Source: Streptomyces sp. NBC_01335
GTDB taxonomy: Bacteria; Actinomycetota; Actinomycetes; Streptomycetales; Streptomycetaceae
Direction: 5' to 3'
Length of the DNA stretch: 64,000 nucleotides
NCBI RefSeq assembly: GCF_035953295.1
Contig: NZ_CP108370.1
Coordinates: 6,743,001-6,807,000 of the forward strand
Part shown: positions 58,884-64,000 of the stretch, one piece after another
Layout of the letters: each line of letters starts with the position of its first letter
Numbering within the stretch: the stretch's first letter is position 1
Notes under the pieces: generated by a model
Told to the model about the DNA's origin: nothing
Databases searched by the model: none
Seen by the model: only the letters and a program-made list of their open reading frames with translations
Position numbers and translations under genes: made by a program

Positions 58884-59726
58884 TCAGCTCTTCCACCAGT
58901 CGTCGAGCGGGGTGGCCGGGACGGTGCGCTTGTGGCGGGACGCCTGGTAGATCGACTCCAGCCTCGCCGCGACCCCGGGGGAGACCTCCGCGCCCTCCAG
59001 GTAGTCGTCGATCTCGGAGTACTTCAGGCCGAGCGCCACCTCGTCCGGCAGCGCGGGGCGGCCGTCCTCCAGGTCCGCCGTCGGCACCTTCTCCCAGGTG
59101 CTCTGCGGCGCGCCCAACTCTCGCAACAGGGCAGCACCCTGACGCTTGGTCAGGCCGGTGAGCGGGGTGAGGTCGACCCCTCCGTCGCCGTACTTGGTGA
59201 AGAAGCCGGTCACCGCCTCGGCCGCGTGGTCGGTGCCCACGACGAGCAGCCCGAGCTGCCCGGCGAGCGCGTACTGGATCACCATGCGCTCACGGGCCTT
59301 GACGTTGCCGCGTACGAAGTCCCGCAGCTCCGGCTCCCCGTCCGGCAGCTGGGCCAGCGCGACGGCGACCTCGCCGGCCACGGTGTCCGCGCCCGGCTTG
59401 ACGTTCACCGCGACCGACCGGTCCGGGCGGATGAACTCCAGCGCGATCTGCGCGTCGTGCTCGTCGGCCTGCACGCCGTACGGCAGCCGCACCGCGAGGA
59501 AGGTGGCCTCGTGCCCCTCGGCCCGCAGCTCCTCGGCCGCGAGCTGGCACAACTTGCCGGTCAGTGTGCTGTCCTGCCCGCCGCTGATCCCGAGCACATA
59601 GCCCTTGGCCGGGGTCGACCGCAGGTAGTCCTTGAGGAAGTCGACCCGCTGCCGGATCTCCACCTTCGGTTCCACTGCCGTCCTGACGCCGAGGTCGGCG
59701 ATAATCTGCTCCCTGAGGGTCACCAT
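58884..59726 (-). CDS. nadE: NH3-dependent NAD+ synthetase
   Basis: This 280-residue enzyme adenylates and amidates nicotinate adenine dinucleotide to NAD+. The ATP-pyrophosphatase P-loop [14 protein letters not shown] is near residue 46. Further motifs are [62 protein letters not shown] and the C-terminal [11 protein letters not shown]. The length and lack of a glutaminase domain place it with the ammonia-dependent (E. coli NadE-like) type. The ATG/GTG start at 59726 gives [14 protein letters not shown], usual for the family. Monocistronic by position. Confidence 0.95.
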   Translation of the reverse strand: MVTLREQIIADLGVRTAVEPKVEIRQRVDFLKDYLRSTPAKGYVLGISGGQDSTLTGKLCQLAAEELRAEGHEATFLAVRLPYGVQADEHDAQIALEFIRPDRSVAVNVKPGADTVAGEVAVALAQLPDGEPELRDFVRGNVKARERMVIQYALAGQLGLLVVGTDHAAEAVTGFFTKYGDGGVDLTPLTGLTKRQGAALLRELGAPQSTWEKVPTADLEDGRPALPDEVALGLKYSEIDDYLEGAEVSPGVAARLESIYQASRHKRTVPATPLDDWWKS

Positions 59727-59886
59727 TCCCGTACTCTACTGGCCGCTTTGTTACAGGGAGAAGTCGGCACGGTCGGGCCGACCCGCATACCGCCCCGGTT
59801 GTTCCGCAGGTCACAGGGGTGGCGTCGCGGATCGGGCAGGGGTGCGGGGTGCTGTCCCGAGGCCGCCCGCGGAGGTTCAACCGGCC

Positions 59887-60885
59887 TCACCGCAGCGCCC
59901 CCTCCAGTACCGCCCGGCCGAGCGGGGTCCGGTGGTGGAGAACTCGTACCCCCTGGCGCTGGGAGAGGAGCAGCCCCGCCTCCCGAAGGACGGTGGCGTG
60001 CCTGCTGGCGGTCGACGGTGCGAGCCGGAGCGCCGCGGCGAGGTCCATGGTGGTCATCGGGCGGTCCAGTATCCGCAGCAGTTCGGCGCGCGAGGCGCCG
60101 ATGAGCTGCGCCGCCGGGGCGTCGCCGTCGTGGTGCCGGCGTTCGAGCCAGCCGGGCGCGGGGAAAAGCGGGTGGACGAGGACCGGGGGCAGCTCCTCGT
60201 CCACGAGGGTGATCGGGGAGCGGACGCAGAAGAAGGCCGGGAGAAGGGTCAACGCTCTTCCCCGTAACGGGAGTTCGCGGTCGCGTGGGTACGGGGCGCG
60301 CAGCTCGCGGTCCCGGTAGCGCCACCCGGGCAGCTCGTCGTACCCGATGAGGAGACCCTCCGCGCCGTGGGTGAGGACGGCTTCGGCGCGGGCGGTCCGG
60401 TCGGCCGCCGCCTGCTCGCGGATGGCGTCGAGGTAGGGCGCGACGGCCACCCGGTGGTAGGCGCGCAGGGCGGAGGCGAGGTGGCGCAGGGCCCGCGGGG
60501 AGCCGTCGGCCAGAGGGTGTACGGCGGCCGGGACGGGGCGGCCGGAGTGCGCGTACAGCCGGGTGATTTCGGCGCGGAGGCGGTGCCGGGGGGTGGCGAG
60601 CAGCCGTTCGAGCCCGGTGTCGAGGTCGGCGTCCCCACGGCCGGGCGTCAGGAAGTCGGGGAAGTACGAGCGGTCCGGGCAGAGCCGGATCAGGGCGCGG
60701 GTCGCGGGGGCGAGCCCGGACCGCCGCAGGGCCTCGGCCACCTCGCGGCGCCACGCCCCGAACGCGAGGGGCGCCCGGCGGTTCTGGAGCAGATGGAGGC
60801 TCAGCGCCGTCTCCCAGAGCGGGTCCACGTCGGGGGCGAGACGCAGCCGGGCCAGCTCCTGGTGCGTGAACTCCACCCGTAGCAC
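59887..60885 (-). CDS. ArsR/SmtB-type winged-helix regulator with N-terminal DUF5937-like domain
   Basis: This 332-residue protein has an N-terminal region typical of Streptomyces ArsR-like proteins (VLRVEFTHQELARLRLAPDVDPLWETALSLHLL), a middle domain rich in Arg and Leu, and a C-terminal winged helix (about 255-325, with LLRILDRPMTTMDLAAALRLAPSTASRHATVLREAGLLLSQRQGVRVLHHRT). No metal-binding cysteines are evident, so metal sensing is unlikely. The GTG start at 60885 follows GGGGG and gives the conserved VLRVEFT N-terminus. The frame continues far upstream without support. Divergent from the secreted protein at 61359. Confidence 0.87.
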   Translation of the reverse strand: MLRVEFTHQELARLRLAPDVDPLWETALSLHLLQNRRAPLAFGAWRREVAEALRRSGLAPATRALIRLCPDRSYFPDFLTPGRGDADLDTGLERLLATPRHRLRAEITRLYAHSGRPVPAAVHPLADGSPRALRHLASALRAYHRVAVAPYLDAIREQAAADRTARAEAVLTHGAEGLLIGYDELPGWRYRDRELRAPYPRDRELPLRGRALTLLPAFFCVRSPITLVDEELPPVLVHPLFPAPGWLERRHHDGDAPAAQLIGASRAELLRILDRPMTTMDLAAALRLAPSTASRHATVLREAGLLLSQRQGVRVLHHRTPLGRAVLEGALR

Positions 60886-61358
60886 GGCGCACCCCCGGTG
60901 GTCACGGGCGTTCGTCGGCGCCCGCCCGGGCGGAACTCTACGCGCATTGCGAATCTGACGCATGCATGTCAGGGAATGCGGAAGATAACGGGGGCCCCGC
61001 CCTGGCGGCAAGGGTGCGAGGGCCTCCTTCGACCAGGAACGAATGGCTTGCGCGGTGCCCCGGGCCGCACCACCGTGGCGGTCACGTGTCACGTCGTCAC
61101 CAGGCCGCCGGCAAGGTGCGCCCGGGCTCCGTCGGAGGCGCCGACCCGGGTCCCGGCCGGCCGGCTGTCCGGTCGCCGACGCCCGCGTCCGTCGTTCCCC
61201 GTCGTTCCCCGGAACGACCAGCACAACCGTTCCGGCACCACCAGCACAACCGTTCCGGCGCCACCCGCACCACCCGCACCAACGTTTCTGCACCACCCTC
61301 CCGGGCGTACCCACCGCCCGCGAGTCCTTCCCCGCCCCCACCGAGAAGGAGGCGCACC
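60886..61358. repeat. divergent intergenic region with GTTCC-containing direct repeats
   Basis: A 19-base unit (ccagcacaaccgttccggc) occurs at 61219-61237 and 61242-61260. Just before it is a near-palindrome cgttccccggaacg (61204-61217) and a duplicated gtcgttcccc. No gene is supported. The repeats lie between the ArsR-type gene and the secreted protein, a good location for operator iterons. Confidence 0.55.
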
Positions 61359-62687
61359 GTGCGCCGTGACTCCAGACCCCGCCCCGCCGCCCTGCCCGTG
61401 TCCGTACGCCGCGCACCGGGACCCCGCCGCCTCGCGTCCCTCGGCCGCCGGGGGCCCGCCGCCGCCGTCTCCCTGCTGGCCGTCGCCGCTCTCTCGCTCG
61501 CCGCAGGCCCCGCCGCCGCCCGCGACGCCGCCCCCGGGGACGCCCCGCTCGGGAGCGTCAGCTGGCGGGCGGACCTCTCCGCTCCCACCGGGGACGAGAC
61601 CAACGTCAGCCGCGCCGACGGCATGTTGCGCCTCCGGGACCGGAACGTAGGGCCCGCCTCCGCGCGCTCCCCGCGCGGGCAGGGCGCGGTCCTCCTCCCC
61701 GTGCGCCGACTCGACCGCGCCGTCGACCGGATCACCCCGGACGTCGACGGCACCCTTCCCGCCGGATCGCAGGTGGTGGTCGACGTGCGCGGGCAGGACG
61801 GTCTCGGCCGCTGGACCGAATGGCGGGAGGCGAGCGAGGACGCCCCGGCCGTGCTGCCCCGGGCCGTCACCCGGGTGCAGGCCCGGATCGTGCTGGTCGC
61901 CGCCCCCGACGGTGCCGCGCCGAGTCTCCGCGCCCTGTCCCTGAGCGCCGAACTCGACCCCGACGCGCCCCGGTCCGTCACCGCGGCGGCGTCCGTCACG
62001 TCCACCGTGTACGCGACCCGCGAGGGGCTGGTGGGCGGCACCACGGCCAACGGGCACGTGATCGTCGCCAGTGACCACTTCGTGGCCCTGCCGTCCCGGC
62101 GCGGGCTCTCCCCGAAGGGCAGCACCCAGTACTCGGTCAAGGTCTGCGGCCCCGCCCGCTGCGAGACGGCCCCGGTGTGGGACGTGGGCCCGTGGAACAC
62201 CAAGGACGACTACTGGAACCTCTCCTCCACCCGCGAGTCCTTCAAGGACCTGCCGCAGGGCAAGCCCGAGGCGCAGGCCGCCTACCTGGAGGGGTACAAC
62301 GGCGGCCTGGACGGGTCCGGCCGCAAGGTGCTCAACCCGGCCGGCATCGACCTCGCCGACGGCACCTTCTACAACATCGGCCTCAACAACAACGGCTACG
62401 TCACCGTCGAGTACCTCTGGACCGGTGCCGGAGCCGCGACGAAGTCCTTCCCGACCTGGGGCACCGACGTCAACATCCGCCAGCAGGCCACCAGCACCTC
62501 CACCCGGGTCGCCCAGCTCGCGGGGCCCACGACCGTACGGGTGCAGTGCCAGGTGCACGGGCAGCTCGTCCAGTCCGGCGGTTACAGCAACGACGCCTGG
62601 TCCTACCTGCCGGACTACGGCGGATACATCTCCAACATCTTCATCGACAACGCCGCCGGCTGGCTCCCCGGCGTCCCGAACTGCTGA
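61359..62687 (+). CDS. secreted protein of unknown function
   Basis: The 442-residue precursor starts at GTG 61359 after GGAGG. A long basic n-region (about 30 residues, with RRDSRPRPAALPVSVRRAPGPRR) precedes a hydrophobic segment and cleavage near AAA-RDA at about 55. The mature part has a beta-rich first half (LDRAVDRITPDVDGTLPAGSQVVVDVRGQDGLGRWTEWREA), which resembles the domain preceding N-acetylmuramoyl-amidases in actinomycetes, and a second half with an SH3-like end (VNIRQQATSTSTRVAQL...VQCQVHGQLVQSGGY...DYGGYISNIFID). I see no catalytic amidase motif. Probably a cell-wall-associated binding protein. Confidence 0.72.
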   Translation: MRRDSRPRPAALPVSVRRAPGPRRLASLGRRGPAAAVSLLAVAALSLAAGPAAARDAAPGDAPLGSVSWRADLSAPTGDETNVSRADGMLRLRDRNVGPASARSPRGQGAVLLPVRRLDRAVDRITPDVDGTLPAGSQVVVDVRGQDGLGRWTEWREASEDAPAVLPRAVTRVQARIVLVAAPDGAAPSLRALSLSAELDPDAPRSVTAAASVTSTVYATREGLVGGTTANGHVIVASDHFVALPSRRGLSPKGSTQYSVKVCGPARCETAPVWDVGPWNTKDDYWNLSSTRESFKDLPQGKPEAQAAYLEGYNGGLDGSGRKVLNPAGIDLADGTFYNIGLNNNGYVTVEYLWTGAGAATKSFPTWGTDVNIRQQATSTSTRVAQLAGPTTVRVQCQVHGQLVQSGGYSNDAWSYLPDYGGYISNIFIDNAAGWLPGVPNC

Positions 62688-62702
62688 GGGCGCGCACCTG
62701 AC

Positions 62703-62743
62703 GGGCCGGGAGAGCGGCGCATCCGACGCCGCTCTCCCGGCCC
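62703..62743 (+). terminator. 17-bp perfect terminator hairpin after the secreted protein
   Basis: Arms gggccgggagagcggcg (62703-62719) and cgccgctctcccggccc (62727-62743) pair over 17 bases with a seven-base loop, starting 15 bases after the stop. It is the strongest hairpin seen in the window. Confidence 0.9.
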
Positions 62744-62943
62744 CCTCTTCCCAAGGTGCCGAAAGCGGTCCAGAATCATCGCTCCGCGACTCGCGTCCGA
62801 GGCGCCGTCGTACAGGGTTCGGCATGGTCCGATATGGAAGGATTCCGCCGGAGAACGTCACTCGTGGGCGGCGTGCCCGCAGTGCCGGACGCCGACGGAG
62901 ACCCTCCCGCCCTGTGCGGCGGACTCGCCTTCCACGGGCGGAA

Positions 62944-62995
62944 GTTCACCGGCGAACCTCACCGGCGGAACTTCACCGGCGGATGTTCACCGGCC
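62944..62995. repeat. TTCACCGGCGG-type direct repeats upstream of the F420 oxidoreductase gene
   Basis: Four imperfect copies of ttcaccggcg(ga), period 14-16 bases, end 63 bases before the start at 63058. They could be regulator half-sites or slippage products. The rest of 62744-63057 shows no gene. Confidence 0.6.
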
Positions 62996-63057
62996 GGGGC
63001 GGCCGCGGCCGTCCGCCCCGCGCGCCACCCTTCGCGCACTGGACCAGGAGCAGCGAC

Positions 63058-64000
63058 ATGGACTTCGGACTCGTACTCCAGACCGACCCGCCCGCCTCGT
63101 CCGTCGTCGGCCTGATGCGCCGCGCCGAACGCAACGGATTCCGGTACGGCTGGACCTTCGACTCGGCGGTGCTCTGGCAGGAGCCCTTCGTCATCTACAG
63201 CCGCATCCTCGAACACACCGAGCGGCTGATCGTCGGCCCGATGGTCACCAACCCCGGCACCCGCACCTGGGAGGTCACCGCCTCCACCTTCGCCACCCTG
63301 AACGACATGTACGGCAACCGGACCGTCTGCGGCATCGGCCGGGGCGACTCCGCGATGCGGGTCGCGGGCCGCAGGCCCAACACGCTCGCCCGGATCGGCG
63401 AGGCCATCGACGTCATCCGCGACCTCGCCGAGGGGCGCGAGGCGTCCGTCGACGGGCAGCCGGTCCGCATCCCGTGGGTGAAGGACGGCAGGCTGCCGGT
63501 GTGGATGGCCGCGTACGGGCCCAAGGCGCTGGCCCTCGCCGGGCAGAAGGCCGACGGGTTCATCCTCCAGCTCGCGGACCCGTTCCTCACCGAGTGGATG
63601 ATCAAGGCGGTACGGAAGGCCGCGGCGGACGCCGGCCGCGACCCGGACTCCGTCACCATCTGCGTCGCCGCCCCGGCCTACGTGGGCGACGACCTCGGCC
63701 ACGCGCGCGAGCAGTGCCGCTGGTTCGGCGGCATGGTCGGCAACCACGTCGCCGACCTGGTCTCCCGGTACGGCGAGCACTCCGGCCTGGTGCCCGAGGC
63801 CCTCACCGCGTACATCGCCGGCCGCTCCGGCTACGACTACAGCCACCACGGCCGCAGCGGCAACCCGGACACCGCCTTCGTGCCGGACGAGATCGTCGAC
63901 CGGTTCTGCCTGCTCGGCCCCGCCGAGGCGCACATCGAGAAGCTCCGGGCCCTGCGCGACCTCGGCGTCGACCAGTTCGCCGTCTACAACATGCACGACG
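63058..64000 (+). CDS. LLM-class F420-dependent oxidoreductase (TIGR03842-like), 3' end outside window
   Basis: The reading frame is open from ATG 63058 to the window edge (314 residues so far). It has the luciferase-like TIM barrel: MDFGLVLQTDPPASSVVGLMRRAERNGFRYGWTFDS, IVGPMVTNPGTRTWEVTASTFATLNDMYGNRTVCGIGRGDSAMRVAGR, LPVWMAAYGPKALALAGQKADGFILQLADP. This is close to the TIGR03842 branch, whose members I recall near hydantoinase genes; that would link it to the operon at 50.9-54.6 kb. AGGAGC lies eight bases upstream. Missing only the last few dozen residues. Confidence 0.9.
   Translation, partial: MDFGLVLQTDPPASSVVGLMRRAERNGFRYGWTFDSAVLWQEPFVIYSRILEHTERLIVGPMVTNPGTRTWEVTASTFATLNDMYGNRTVCGIGRGDSAMRVAGRRPNTLARIGEAIDVIRDLAEGREASVDGQPVRIPWVKDGRLPVWMAAYGPKALALAGQKADGFILQLADPFLTEWMIKAVRKAAADAGRDPDSVTICVAAPAYVGDDLGHAREQCRWFGGMVGNHVADLVSRYGEHSGLVPEALTAYIAGRSGYDYSHHGRSGNPDTAFVPDEIVDRFCLLGPAEAHIEKLRALRDLGVDQFAVYNMHD

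Noticed and set aside
61359..62687. N-acetylmuramoyl-L-alanine amidase
   Set aside because: The beta-rich first half resembles sequences accompanying such amidases, but I see no zinc-ligand or catalytic motif in the protein.

Overview
The window looks like a stretch of a Streptomyces chromosome. GC content is very high with G/C-rich third codon positions, many genes start with GTG or TTG, and the gene families are typical of the genus: SsgA-like, WhiB-like, LAL and XRE-NB-ARC-TPR regulators, CBM2-linked cellulose enzymes, CebR-type operators and a DmdR/IdeR-type iron box. I see no rRNA, tRNA, CRISPR array, insertion sequence or prophage. The window opens inside an exonuclease III gene and closes inside an F420-dependent oxidoreductase gene. 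Almost every long ORF antisense to a gene is a GC-bias shadow and is left out.

Layout. 0-6.2 kb: exonuclease III, a Clp-N/HTH protein with a dyad operator at its start codon, an SDR, a small conserved protein, and a complete glutamate-type ABC operon (gluABCD). 6.4-19 kb: a membrane-anchored unknown, a FUSC exporter, pyruvate oxidase (poxB), a WhiB-like protein, then a co-directional set: haloacid-dehalogenase-like hydrolase, giant FAD/Fe-S D-2-hydroxyacid dehydrogenase, FAH-family enzyme, universal stress protein and secreted beta-propeller. This set reads as oxidation of small 2-hydroxyacids feeding pyruvate/acetate metabolism. 19-28 kb: a truncated and apparently frameshifted XRE-NB-ARC regulator, two related AraC regulators enclosing an SsgA-like gene, two alpha/beta hydrolases (one lacking its nucleophile serine) and an MFS exporter. 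28-36.4 kb: regulators only (CheY-like, NarL-like, LAL, CHASE3 histidine kinase, full-length XRE-NB-ARC-TPR).

37-47.4 kb is a secretome block: a mosaic S53 peptidase with Kelch repeats, a divergent LPMO/endoglucanase pair sharing two perfect CebR boxes, a DoxX protein and gamma-glutamyltransferase. 47.4-50.7 kb: a methionine aminopeptidase divergent from a small XRE regulator through what look like overlapping leaderless promoters, a PPOX/F420 protein and an Ala/Pro-rich unknown. 50.9-54.6 kb: a pyrimidine-degradation (hydantoinase) operon. 54.6-58.6 kb: a ferric-siderophore ABC operon with a fused double permease under an iron box. 58.9-64 kb: NAD synthetase, an ArsR-type regulator, a secreted unknown and the partial F420 oxidoreductase.

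The most interesting non-genic signals are a 105-bp duplicated gene-start segment (7.2 kb and 45.4 kb) in which one copy has lost its gene and its -10 box, short tandem repeats growing out of stop codons of two secreted-enzyme genes, and the overlapping divergent promoters of the aminopeptidase/XRE pair.
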